Shown here: in pieces, positions 1 through 9,147 of the stretch
How the letters are laid out: every line of letters begins with the position of its first letter
How positions within the stretch are numbered: the first letter of the stretch is position 1
Assembly: GCA_031216915.1 (NCBI GenBank)
Contig: CM062297.1
Span: forward strand, 176,132,356-176,196,355
Reading direction: 5' to 3'
Length of the DNA stretch: 64,000 bases
DNA from: Pictodentalium vernedei
Taxonomy: Eukaryota > Mollusca > Scaphopoda > Dentaliida > Dentaliidae
Position numbers and translations under genes: made by a program
Notes under the pieces: generated by a model
Told to the model about the DNA's origin: nothing
Databases searched by the model: none
Seen by the model: only the letters and a program-made list of their open reading frames with translations

Positions 1-336
1 CACCTCGGTTTTTCCAGAGAAGAAGAGGAAAATGTGATTTCCCATAGGGTTTCTACAATAACTATAAGCCGCAATTGCGACCATGTTTGTAACCCAATCA
101 ACATTAAATGAGGATCGTTGGTAGAGGGGGTCCCAGTCATCATTTATATGAAGTTTCGAAATATTTGGCCTGGCAGTTTCAGAGGAGAAGATTTTTTAAA
201 ATCCACCAACCAGAATCAAAGAATGCCTCTGGAAGCCATGTTTTTCATCTGACGGGAACAAAATGAGGATCGTTTGTAGAGGACCTCCCATAGATCATTT
301 CTGCCAAGTTTGGTTCACAATGGCTCAGTGGTTACA

Positions 337-367
<31 letters not shown>

Positions 368-430
368 GACGCCGATGGACGCCAAGTGATGAGAAAAGCT
401 CACATGGCCTTTTAGGCCAGGTGAGCTAAA
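1..430. repeat. End of a mollusc-type interspersed repeat with AGCTCAC hairpin
   Basis: Two diverged direct sub-repeats (motifs AAATGAGGATCG and GAGAAGAAGAT, first near 1-180 and again near 180-350) run into a near-perfect terminal hairpin at 397-427, in which AGCTCAC pairs with GTGAGCT and TGGCCT with AGGCCA. No coding potential is visible. The AGCTCAC...GTGAGCT end resembles abundant interspersed repeats of bivalve and gastropod genomes. That comparison is from memory and not checked. Confidence 0.6.
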
Positions 431-1614
431 AAGGGGCATAACTATGGCAAGAATTGTCAAACCGCACCCCAATTCGAACCTGACCTGTATTTTGTGTTGA
501 TGCACCTACATATAAAATTTCATTTGCTTTGGCCAACTACATGTATAACTACAGTTATCATCGGAAAACCAAAGTGGGACGGACGCACACTGCCTATTTT
601 AATAGTCGCCCCCCAAAAAAAATTTCCGGGGGGCAACAATTTTGATCCTGTGGTATTCCACGTAACCATTGGCATGAACTGATGTTAAAACACTTCTACC
701 GATGGCTTAAAATCGGCCAATGTCAGATGTGATTGCCAAGCATTGGTTAATCGCTAGACTGGAATAAACTCAGTGATGCTGAAGTATACGCAGCCACAGT
801 ACATCAGTTTAAGGCTGCAAGAAAACACCATAGCACACTGTCCACTACTTCGTTTAAAAGCTAAAAAACAGATTCTATGACGTACCACATACAGATAGAG
901 AAATACTACAGGTAGACAGGTGTACAATTCCTGATGACCATATTTGGTATGAGATGTCAAGTACGAAATTTGTTTGCTCTGAAATGATTCGATTTTGATG
1001 CCTTTCCTTTAGTGTTCAACCCGATTACCAAAAATTGATGCTGACCGATTACTGGTACTTTGAGCTCACAATCGGCCGATTCTGATTATAATACCAAGCA
1101 TTACAAGACAAGTTGAGTATCGCAAAGAACTACATTAAATTGAACATATTTTACAGTGTTTACAGTCTGTTCACTACTAGATAAGTCAAGACTCGAAAGA
1201 ACTACATTAAATTGAACATATTTCACAGTGTTAAACTCTGTTGACTCAGGTCCAGTAAAATTAAACGTAGTGAAATGGGCAGCAGCCAGTGGCACTCCAA
1301 TCCCAACCCCAACCGAAGTGCAACCAAAGACCACCTCAGGCCTCAATAATTAAGACCTGGGTTTGTGGTTCTTGAACTGTGTTTGCAAAATATAAAAAAA
1401 GGAAGTTTGAAATATACTGAATTTATTTCATGAACAACAAATTTTTTAAAAAATATGATGATAACAAGTGCAAATAAGAAGCACACATGATCACTGAAGT
1501 AGGAGTGTGACGAAATTAAGAGAGTAAATCAGAGTTCGCCTAAAAGGGTATAATTGTGTCATAGACCAGGTTATAAAATGTTAGACTATTATCTAACAAG
1601 ACCAACGCGTAGCA
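431..1614. other. Non-coding interval with a short direct repeat
   Basis: No gene is recognised. A fragment related to the 1.6-3.2 kb repeat lies near 430-590 (GGGCATAACT and GAACCTGACCTGTATTTTGTG). A direct repeat of about 40 bp starting AAGAACTACATTAAATTGAA lies at 1124-1165 and again at 1196-1236, separated by 30 bp. The rest is AT-rich and featureless to my eye. Confidence 0.45.
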
Positions 1615-2567
1615 GGACAACATACGCCCGTTTTGTATTTTTGAAGGGTTGGGGTAAGGATGGGGGTGAGGGTGAAAATTGTTTGGACCAACCCCATATT
1701 CGAACTTGACCTATATTTTGTTGTGATTAAACAACATACCAAGTTTGGAACCAATCAGAAAACAAATAATAAAAGTTATCATCCGGAAACCAAATATTTG
1801 ATGCATTCTATGTCCAACAGTTGGGCCATACTAACGTTATAATCCAAAAAACACAAAATGCACAAATTCAAGAGGAATAACTCTGGAAAGGTACATGTGA
1901 TTTTGGCCGAAAGTGAACCTGAGCTGTGCTTTGTGGTCATAAACAAAATCTGAGAATTTGAAACAAATTAATCAAGGCAAACTAAAGTTATCATCCGGAA
2001 ACCACATAATTCACAAATTTTCAATCATTCAAGGGGAATATCTATGGAATGGTACATGCGATTATGGCCAAAGTTGAACTTGAGCTGTGCTTTGTGGTCA
2101 AAAACAAAATCTGAGAATTCGAAAAACATTGGTCAAGGCAAACTAAAGTTATCATCCGGAAACCACAAAATCCACAAATTTGCAATCATTCAAGGGAAAT
2201 AACTCTGGAAAGGTGTATGCGATTGTGGTCAAAAGTGAACTTGAGCTGTATTTTGTGGTCAAAAACAAAAAACTGAAAATTTGAAATAAATCGGTCAAGG
2301 CAAAGTAAAGTTATCGTGAAACGAAAAGTTGGGCTAAATTCCCATAAATAAAGGGCCATAACTCTACTGCAAATGGCCCGCTAGAAAGGGAAATTGAACC
2401 CATCCTGTATTTTGTCATACTAAATCCACATGCCAAATTTAATTCAGCTCAATCCATTATAACTAAAGTTATCGTCCGGAAACGAAATGTGTCCATGGAC
2501 GGACAGACAGTCGGGTGGAGAGACCATTCACATAATACGTCCCGTTTTTCAAATGGGTGTATAAAAT
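1615..2567. repeat. Tandem-core repeat element, first array (~160-bp monomers)
   Basis: About four monomers of about 160 bp start near 1870, 2030, 2192 and 2352 (shared words GGAATAACTCTGGAAAGG, TTGTGGTCA, AAAGTTATCATCCGGAAACC). A short zone rich in GGACGGACAGACAG follows at 2490-2515. The outer end ACATACGCCCGTTTT at 1621 is the inverse of AACGGGCGTAT at about 3157, so 1.6-3.2 kb is probably one element, or two adjoining elements, with short inverted ends. Small open frames here are by-products of the repeat. Confidence 0.6.
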
Positions 2568-3175
2568 CAACATCTGAAAAATTTGGTGTCAATCCGTCAA
2601 GGCGTTCGGCTTTAAATGAACGGAAACCAATTTTTTTTTAAAAATTGTGGTTTCAAAGGGCCATAACTCTGCAGCGGATAGACTGAGAAACACCAAAATC
2701 GAACTTGTCCTGTATTTTATTGCTACAAACAACATCTGAAAGTTTGATGTCGATCCGTCGAGGCGTTCGCCTTTAAATGAAGAAAAACCAATTTTTTCGA
2801 AAGATTGGGTTTTCAAAGAGCCATAACTCTGCAGTGGATGGACTGAGAAACACCAATATCGAACTTGACCTGTATTTCATTGCTAAAAACAATATCTGAA
2901 AAATCTGGTGTCAATCCGTCAAAGTGTTCAGCTTTAAATGAATGGAAACCAATTTTTTTAGAAAAATTGTGTTTTCAAAGGGCCATATCTCTGCAGCAGA
3001 TGGACTGAGAAACACCAATATCGAACTTGACCTGTATTTTAATGCTAAAAACAACTTCTGAAAGTTTGATGTCGATCCGTCAAGGCGTTCGACTTTAAAT
3101 GAACGGAAACCAAATTGTTTACGGACAGACTGATAACATAATACAATCGTTTTTTAAACGGGCGTATAAAAAGGC
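2568..3175. repeat. Tandem-core repeat element, second array (~160-bp monomers)
   Basis: Three to four monomers carry TTCAAAGGGCCATAACTCTG at about 2653, 2813 and 2975 (period 160-162 bp), each followed by ACTGAGAAACACC and a CGATCCGTC(G/A)AGGCGTTCG word. The monomer is distantly related to the first array (shared CCATAACTCT and ACTTGACCTGTATTT). The array ends in ACGGACAGACTG and the inverted end AAACGGGCGTATAAAAA. Architecture is like the adjoining array; mobility class is unknown. Confidence 0.6.
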
Positions 3176-3307
3176 TTCATAAACACCAAAAAAGATAGCA
3201 TATAGGAATAATTTATAAGTTTCCTCTAGGCTACATTCTCTTCAGTTCAACCCTCTAACAAATATTGATATTATTATCCAAGAGGATACATACATGGCTG
3301 AACGTAC

Positions 3308-3627
3308 GTACAGTTAAAACTAGAAGTCCTGTCATGAAATGCGCACAAATAGCACGTTCATATGCGCGTTAATATGCGCGTTATGGCCCAAGTAAAGCTA
3401 TCAAATTCTGTACATATGGCCCTTGCATAAGCAATGTTTCAGCCAATGGACCTCCGGGTAACCCGGAGGTCCATTGGCAGAAACATTGCATGTGTTTGCT
3501 ATGAGCAACCGTGAGAACCTGCCGTGCTTTGGATGCCATTCGATATGGCAATTGCGCGCAATTCCAATGCGCAATTAAGCCAAGATAAGCGCACTATTCG
3601 TGACAGGACTTCTAGTTTTAACTGTAC
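3308..3627. mobile_element. Foldback element with 27-bp perfect terminal inverted repeats
   Basis: The left arm 3308-3334 (GTACAGTTAAAACTAGAAGT...) is the exact reverse complement of 3601-3627. The centre 3431-3489 is a nearly perfect palindrome built on GGACCTCCGGG/CCCGGAGGTCC. The intervening arms are also loosely inverted (GCGCACAAATAGCACG against GCGCACTATTCG). It encodes nothing recognisable. Flanking duplications are not clear, so the superfamily is unassigned. Confidence 0.7.
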
Positions 3628-4397
3628 ACACGGTCAACAGACTAAACTGACGGATGAATGTACCAGCAAACGAACGAAGATTCATACCGGTACCAATGGA
3701 CTATGGAGCCAAATTTTACATGTTTAATTTTGAGTTTAACCAGCAAGAATTTATAATATTATACTGTTTTGAAACCAGCCATCTCAAAACGCGAAGGCAG
3801 AAATATCGACAAAGCTTGTGACTAAATTAAATGGACAGTTTAATATTTCACTACATTTGGGGAAAGCACACCAACCACCTGAAAAGGGAGACTGGTAATT
3901 CTCCAAAGAGAGAGAGAGCAGTCAAGAGAACCTGTAGGTTCTTAGACCACAACCTGAGTGATTTGAAAGGGCCATGACACGGCTTATAATAATAATTTCA
4001 GCCAAAACACAACTAATACAGATTACAATACTGTGTCACTGATCACTTCCCAAAAACCAGGCTCCAATTGGTCCTATCATAACGAACAGACCAATCAGAG
4101 CCTGGACTGTTGAAAATATTTGGCTCAAATAGCAAAATAGAGACCAGCAACAAACTAACGCTGAATTAACAAGACGCTGTTCATAAACAGGATTAAATTA
4201 ACAGTAAGTTTCCAAAAATCGCCATAATGACTTCAAAAGTTAATTATAAAATACAAGAGGCTGAAATAATTATGAAAAACTAGATGCTAGGTGTTACTAA
4301 ACACCAAAAAAATGATTTCCCCTAATCAACTCCTTCACACTCCTCCCTCCTTAAAACAAAATCACTATTTTGTTCCAAACCACAAAAAAAAATGAAA
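3628..4397. other. Non-coding interval
   Basis: I see no gene. There is a short GA-rich run at 3908-3920 and a 16-bp inverted repeat CAGGCTCCAATTGGTC / GACCAATCAGAGCCTG (about 4057-4115, one or two mismatches). The remainder is AT-rich. Confidence 0.4.
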
Positions 4398-5235
4398 GGG
4401 TCAATGACACTGTAGCTCAACTTGTTTAAGACATGTACATGTATAGTATGTGACACAGCAATGACAAACATCTAGGTTATGATACCAAAGGTGCATGTAA
4501 AGTATTGTAACGGTCTGTACATAAATGCTGACCGTAGCCTGTAACAAATATATAGGTAAAGTATTGTAAAGGTGGGGTGAGAGTTAGATGCTAAACTAGG
4601 AAAAAAATCTTTGAGTCCCAGAGTGGGTCTGACTGAACCCAAAAATATTTGTTCTCATAGCACAGTGATAATGAAGGCACCCAAAAACACTTGTTCCTGT
4701 CACAAGGTGATAACAAAGGTACCCCAAGAAGTTTCGTGAAGATCGGTTCATAAATACAGCCTCCAGCCCTAGCCGAATTGACATGTACACTTACAGTGTA
4801 TAAGTAGCACTGAATAAATCAAAGTTCATCTAATTTGCATAATTTCTGCAATCTGCACGAGAGAAAAAAAAACCTGTATTATTATATGTGATGTATTCCA
4901 TGTTACTAAACATTCATACAAAAATTTATTCAAATCAGAACTTTCATATACAGAAGTTCTGTACAAAAACCTGATTGCACTAATTTTGGTACAAAATGGC
5001 TGCTGCTGGCAATCTTGAATTTTGGACTGCACCCCAAAACAATCGTTCTCGTCCCACGGCCACGGTTATAACAGGTACCCAAGAAGTTTTGTAAAGATTG
5101 CTTCATAAATACAGCCTCTAGCCTGAGCCGTATAAAAGTTGTGTACAAAAAACTGATTGGACCTACTTTCAGTACAAAATGGCCACTGGCATTTTTTTCA
5201 AAACAACTTGATGTGTTGTACGGAGCGTGGAAGGT
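4398..5235 (-). repeat. Minus-strand copy of the 330/183-bp tandem-core repeat
   Basis: Read on the minus strand this matches the right-hand parts of the repeats at 52.7-54.6 and 57.3-59.5 kb: the words CTTGGGTACCTTTGTTAT, GAACGAGTGTTT, AAAATTCAAGATGGC and the end AGCTACAGTGTCATTGACAC. The 5' portion with the AGCTCAAC hairpin is missing, so it is truncated. Open frames over it are translations of the repeat, not genes. Confidence 0.75.
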
Positions 5236-5498
5236 TAACACTATGGTCAATGGGATTTATTTAGGCGTTCATAACCATAAATGATAACCACGAACTTAGG
5301 CAATGCCAGAAATTCAACTTTTCGAAGAATTAACTTCGACGTTTCAAAATCTGTAAAAATGATTATTCCCGTGCGATAACTCGTTGGCATTATTACTGCA
5401 TTGTTTACAATAATGTAACATACAGCATCTTCCCAATTCTGTCGATTGTACGTGTTTGCACCTTTCGAAGTTGCCATTTGGACGATATTTCCCACAAT
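5236..5498. other. Non-coding interval
   Basis: No recognisable gene, RNA or repeat; it lies between two repeat families. Confidence 0.35.
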
Positions 5499-5810
5499 GC
5501 CCTTTCACAAAGGTCGTACTAAAAGACGACATTCGACGACCATAGATGACCGTAGAAAATGTAAGAGGGTTGTGGGGAAAGTGAAAGCACAAAAAGGTTG
5601 ATAGCGACCTTATAAACTTGTGTGTAAAATATTATAACGATAGGATATGCTTATCCCATTTTATAACGAAAAATGTTAATCCATGATCTTCGGTCGTCTT
5701 CTCGTACAAAACTAAAAGACGACCGCAGATCGAGCTGTAAATTGAGTGAGAGAAGACAAAATTAATGATTAATCTCCTCACATCTTGATTACCATCCGCC
5801 GACATCTACG
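5499..5810. repeat. Interspersed repeat, inverted partner of 33.09-33.44 kb
   Basis: The segment is inverse to 33085-33435 over about 310 bp (GGTCGTACTAAAAGACGAC end, GGGGAAAGTGAAAGCACAAAA, TAAAATATTATAACGATA, TTCGTTATAAAATGGGATAAG, AGACGACCGCAGATCGAGCTG, GTGAGAGAAGACAA). It is undamaged where the other copy carries a 37-bp LINE-tail insertion, so it serves as the empty-site reference. The GGTCGTACTAAAA end resembles the ends of the large element at 46595-51350. Confidence 0.7.
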
Positions 5811-6350
5811 CATAAATTTAAACTTTTATTTCAGCTCGTAAAATACAAATAATTACATTTTGCCATTTTGTCATTATTTAACGAATTTCATGTAGTCGGG
5901 CTTGTTAAATCTATTGACCAATTGTTGAGCATTACACACAGTACAATTCAATAAATTGGGAATGGTATTAATCTATCTTCCCGTTACGGGGCATTTGTAT
6001 TGTCATAATAAATAAGGATGTGGTGGTGACCACTGACATTAACAGTTACACATGAACGCTGGGGGGGGGGGGGGGGGGGGCTGCAATGTATTTTTAAAGA
6101 AATCAAGGGAATTTGTTCATCAAGTATATCACGAGTCAGGATCAAACAACTGATGCTTTCTCGAGGCAAGGGAATGAGTAAATGCATCCCCTCAGCACTC
6201 CCAGCTACAGGGGGGGTGCCCCCCCCCCCCAAAGGCGGATTCGCAGTGACAAATTCAGTTTTGGTGGAAACGACCTTGATAAGCTTGCAGCTTCCTGTCG
6301 AATCCACACGTATGTTTTTGTTGTATGTAGTATCTATGTATATTGGAAAT
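5811..6350. other. Non-coding interval with long G and C runs
   Basis: No gene is supported. A run of about 20 G lies at 6061-6080 and a GGGGGGG...CCCCCCCCCC block at 6211-6230. The small frames spanning these are low-complexity. ATATTGGAAAT at 6340-6350 is the left target-site duplication of the SINE that follows. Confidence 0.45.
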
Positions 6351-6728
6351 TTGGAAATATATTTATTTATATATTTATCGATGTTTAAGGTCACATGTTT
6401 ATGCACAATGGCTAATCATGACCGTGACAGTTTTACGGGTGGAGGAAGCCGGAGTACCCGGAGAGAACCACCGAGCAACGACGAGCAGCTGCCAGCTCCC
6501 CAACATCGTAACTCCGCACTGCAGCACAGGCAGGGTTAGATTGGTTGAAGACATGCGTACCATCGACGTGCAGTACGACTTAGTACACGGCGTCATCGTG
6601 CCCCCACATGGGCAATGAGGGTGAAGTGTCTTGCCCAAGGACACAACGCGGTTGCTGCAGGTGGGATTCGAACCGAGGACCTCTCGGCTTGCAGTCTGCA
6701 CCTCTACCTTCTGAGCCACCGCGCCCCC
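6351..6728 (-). mobile_element. tRNA-derived SINE (minus strand)
   Basis: Read on the minus strand from 6728, the head looks like a tRNA: GGTGGCTCAGAAGG matches a Pol III A box (about 6709-6722) and GGTTCGAATCC a B box (about 6668-6678). The body contains CCTTGGGCAAGACACTTCAC, a word widespread in animal SINEs. The end is AT-rich with ATAAAT repeats. An 11-bp target-site duplication, ATATTGGAAAT, flanks it at 6340-6350 and 6729-6739, so boundaries are firm. A second copy lies at 35349-35631. It would be Pol III transcribed and mobilised by an unknown LINE. Confidence 0.88.
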
Positions 6729-6894
6729 ATATTGGAAATAAAAATTGTTTAAACTAAATTCAGTTTCGCACGCAACCACATAAATCTGCCGATGTCAATG
6801 CGTTCTTATGTTAATTTACTCTTCGAGAAACGCATCCGGCAGAAATAAAACATTGGACCCTAGGGGCGTGGTGGCGTTGCCGTAACCGGTTCTC

Positions 6895-6992
6895 GTCAGA
6901 TCTGTCAAGATGTCAGCAGGTCAGCATCCAGGTTATTCAAAACACAGATCTCTCGCACCTTAATAAAAGCCGCCATCAATCAAAACAATTAA
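6895..6992 (+). pseudogene. LINE copy A: 3' end of ORF1 (gag-like)
   Basis: Only the last 30 or so codons of ORF1 remain. They encode a stretch beginning ICQDVSRSASRLFKTQIS, equivalent to the C termini of ORF1 in copy B (ending 11062) and copy C (ending 20291). The stop is TAA at 6990. A 50-bp gap separates it from ORF2, the same spacing as in the fuller copies. Everything 5' of about 6895 is missing, consistent with 5' truncation on retrotransposition. Confidence 0.7.
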
Positions 6993-7042
6993 TCCGACAA
7001 GTCTATCCCTGTATAAACACCCTAATTAATTAAAGCCCAATC

Positions 7043-7276
7043 ATGGATAAGCTCCAATTAGCACTATGGAACGCCCACTGTGCGTATAACAAAAAAATCC
7101 AAATCAGTAATTACTTTAAAAACACGGATGTCCTGGGAATCTGTGAAACCTGGTTACGTAATCTGAGAAGATTTTCATTTAGCGGATTTAATGTCATTAG
7201 AAGGGACCGCCCCCACAGCACCCACGGAGGTGTAGCCCTTCTAATAAAAAGCGATCTGAAACATAAACCGATGAAC
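7043..7276 (+). pseudogene. LINE copy A: ORF2 N terminus (APE-type endonuclease fragment)
   Basis: The ATG at 7043 starts a frame beginning MDKLQLALWN, aligned with MNKLQIAVWN in copies B and C. It keeps endonuclease words CETWL (catalytic Glu motif), RRDR and GGVALLIK, then stops being LINE-like at about 7276. The frame continues by chance to 7297 inside the next insertion. The sequence is more diverged from B and C than these are from each other, so it is a separate subfamily. In an intact element this domain would nick target DNA for target-primed reverse transcription. Confidence 0.7.
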
Positions 7277-7526
7277 CGAATAGAGCTCGCTCTCTAATAG
7301 TTTTAAAGGCGTTGAGGGATTGAGTATTGACCATCTAACACTCCAACGTAAACTGCCGGGTATTCTAACCGCGTGCATAACCCCCTCAGACTCCATTTTG
7401 GGCAATAGGAAAGCTAGGCCTGTGTGATCCAAGGGAAAAAAAATAAGGTTAACCGGGTCGCAAGGGATTTGTAAATCCCACATCGTCCCTGCGCGCCTTC
7501 GGCGCGCTAAAACCTTTCATTCATTC
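7277..7526 (+). mobile_element. Short (250-bp) non-autonomous retroposon with LINE-type hairpin tail
   Basis: The segment lies between AACCGATGAAC at 7266-7276 and AACCGATGAAC at 7527-7537, an apparent 11-bp target-site duplication. Its body resembles nothing else here. Its 3' end holds two consecutive hairpins, GGGATTT/AAATCCC (7464-7479) and GCGCGCC-TTC-GGCGCGC (7491-7507), then TAAAACC and a TTTCATTCATT tail, identical in type to the surrounding LINE tails. I infer a SINE-like parasite of the LINE machinery. No Pol III boxes are evident, so a Pol II or truncated origin is possible. Confidence 0.6.
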
Positions 7527-7624
7527 AACCGATGAACATTTCGTCGTGCATCATTTTCGTGGTGCGTCGCCATTCACACATCTGACTTCAGAGCGTGAAC
7601 ACCTGGACAACACACCTGGACAAC

Positions 7625-8071
7625 ATGGAACTTCCTGATAGACTAATGAAAGCCATTTCAGCCCTGGGCGTCTCATGCCCTACCTCGTGGACTATCCAGG
7701 AAATAGGCTTGAGCGTTCACCTGAATCTGGAGTTCGAAGTAGAGAATACCAAATCACCAACCTCTTCGGGGAGAGGTAGTACCCTTGGCGAGAGGATCCC
7801 CTCTCCCACTGGTCCTCACCCGAAGGGGCACGGAGGCCCTGGAAAGAGACAGAACAAGAAAAAGAAGAAGAGCCCATCGACCAAGCGCAGGGACGCCCGG
7901 CGCTTGGAGGCCTTCCGGAATAGGAAGAAAGAGTTGAATGAGGGGATGGAGGCTATGGAGGCAGCCGCCAGTTCCCCTCCTAGTCCCACTGGTACACCCA
8001 ATCAACTGCCGACTCCTGAGCCGGTACAGTTGGATGAGGAACGTCCAGTGGAGACTGGACATCCTAATTAA
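7625..8071 (+). CDS. Basic protein with internal RNA-structure segment (ORF-A, first of a tandem pair)
   Basis: A 148-codon frame starting MELPDRLMKAISALGVSC; the ATG at 7625 aligns with the starts of its two paralogues (8082, 26913), although an in-frame ATG lies at 7595. The order is an N-terminal block of about 40 residues ending WTIQE.G.SVHL.LEF, then SGRGSTLGERIPSPTGPHP (residues about 48-66), then a Lys/Arg-rich tract with SPSTKRRDARRLEAF, then a Ser/Pro-rich tail. I do not recognise the family. The basic tract could bind nucleic acid or act as a nuclear signal (inference). The central 19 residues are encoded by DNA that also occurs as non-coding RNA in LINE 3' UTRs. It lies in a non-autonomous unit (about 7538-9045) of the LINE cluster. 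Confidence 0.6.
   Translation: MELPDRLMKAISALGVSCPTSWTIQEIGLSVHLNLEFEVENTKSPTSSGRGSTLGERIPSPTGPHPKGHGGPGKRQNKKKKKSPSTKRRDARRLEAFRNRKKELNEGMEAMEAAASSPPSPTGTPNQLPTPEPVQLDEERPVETGHPN
7761..7828 (+). ncRNA. Structured RNA motif (coding copy 1)
   Basis: CCTCTTCGGG (7761-7770) pairs with CCCGAAGGGG (7819-7828) with one G-U. Inside are the invariant GGTAGTACC and a hairpin GAGAGG-ATCC-CCTCTC (7790-7805). It lies within the ORF-A reading frame. The function is unknown; the seven-copy comparison is given in the findings. Confidence 0.55.
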
Positions 8072-8081
8072 AATCTCAATT

Positions 8082-8760
8082 ATGGAAACACTGGAACTAC
8101 CAGCGCGACTGAAGAAAACGATAGAAGCTCTGGGCGTCTCTTGCCCTGTCACCTGGACTATCCAGGAGACAGGCAAGAGCGTCCATCTGTCTCTTGAGTT
8201 CAAGATCGAGGAAGATAAGAAATCACCACCCTACTCGGGGAGAGGTAGTACCTTTGATGAGAGGATCCCCTCTCACACTGGTCCTCACCCGAGTAGGTCA
8301 GGAGGCCCTGAAAGGAGAAATAGAAGAAAGAAGAGCCCGTCCACCAAGCGGAGGGATTCCCGACGCTTGGAGGCATTCTTGGAGATGAAGAAAGAGAAAG
8401 GTGAGGAAAAGAAGGAGCCAGAGGCGGCCACCACTTCCCCTTCCCACTCCCACAGACAGCCCCATCCAAATGCCGGCTTCCCAGTCGGTATTGTCGGATG
8501 TGGAAGAGTCTGTGGAGACTGAGGTGGAAATGGAAGCTGCCCTCTCGCCTCTTCCTGATCCCCACTCGCCTCTTCCTTCTAAACCAGAATGCCAGGACGC
8601 AGACGACAGGATAGAGAACATCTTACGGGAACACGAGATACAAGGGGACCTTCACAGGCAAAAGATGGACAGGCAATACCAAGTATTCCTCCAAAAAGTC
8701 GAAGAAGCCCAAAAACTAATAGACGCCAGAAATCAACAACAACAAAAGACTCAGCAATAA
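8082..8760 (+). pseudogene. Basic coiled-coil protein (ORF-B, paralogue of ORF-A), one frameshift
   Basis: It starts METLELPARLKK ten bases after the ORF-A stop and repeats the ORF-A layout: N-terminal block with ALGVSCPVTWTIQE, SGRGSTFDERIPSHTGPHP, then SPSTKRRDSRRLEAF. Around 8440-8460 the homologous reading moves to another frame, which runs on to TAA at 8758-8760. The downstream frame encodes an acidic stretch (VEESVETEVEMEAAL) and a charged, Gln-rich C terminus (REHEIQGDLHRQKMDRQYQ) that looks coiled-coil. The single shift is decay or a sequencing error. The unit probably arose by internal duplication of ORF-A. The family is unrecognised. Confidence 0.55.
8230..8297 (+). ncRNA. Structured RNA motif (coding copy 2)
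   Basis: CCTACTCGGG (8230-8239) pairs perfectly over 10 bp with CCCGAGTAGG (8288-8297). Compared with copies 1 and 3 (CCTCTTCGGG/CCCGAAG(A/G)GG), two positions change on both strands, keeping the helix. The inner hairpin is TGAGAGG-ATCC-CCTCTCA. GGTAGTACC is conserved. The segment is translated in ORF-B. Confidence 0.6.
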
Positions 8761-9045
8761 CCCACACCCACTCCAGACTCGGCTAGGACCAGACCCTACA
8801 AAACTCAGCAACCACCATTAGGCAGCCCACCAACAACACCAACTGCCACTGTCTCTCCTTGAAAACACCCACCTCTGAAAAAGAAGCAGAAAAGACACAA
8901 GCGCCGCTAACAACCCACAACTTCTCCTCCTTTACCACGGTCTGACACTTTCAAATTCTACAGCTAATGAGGGTCGAAAGGGGCTTGCTCCCCAAATCGT
9001 CCCTGCGCGCCTTCGGTGCGGAAAACCATTTGATTTGGGAAACCG
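8761..9045 (+). other. 3' UTR and hairpin tail of the ORF-A/B unit
   Basis: CA-rich untranslated sequence leads to the shared tail: GAGGGTCGAAAGGGGCTTG (8969-8987), CGTCCCTGCGCGCCTTCGG (8998-9016), then GAAAACC. One stem base differs here (TGCGG for CGCGC). GGGAAACCGATTCGG follows at 9049-9063, the string that recurs at other cluster junctions. Confidence 0.6.
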
Positions 9046-9147
9046 ATTCGGACCTACCAGTCAATTAACACCTAGGCTTAACGCCATATACTTTCCAGAA
9101 AGCGAGTACACTCATATCTGGAAAAAGAAAGAGTTTAACTAGTACAC

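Noticed and set aside
6655-6728. tRNA-like sequence on the minus strand
   Set aside because: A and B boxes are present, but it is the head of a SINE with an 11-bp target duplication and a long body, not a functional tRNA gene.
5984-6779. Overlapping frames of 90-140 codons on both strands
   Set aside because: They cross G/C homopolymers and a SINE; composition is low-complexity and no motif is visible.
7761-7828. HDV-like or hammerhead ribozyme for the GGTAGTACC structure
   Set aside because: No CUGAUGA...GAAA core, and no upstream strand able to form the double-pseudoknot P1 of HDV-like ribozymes in the copies checked.
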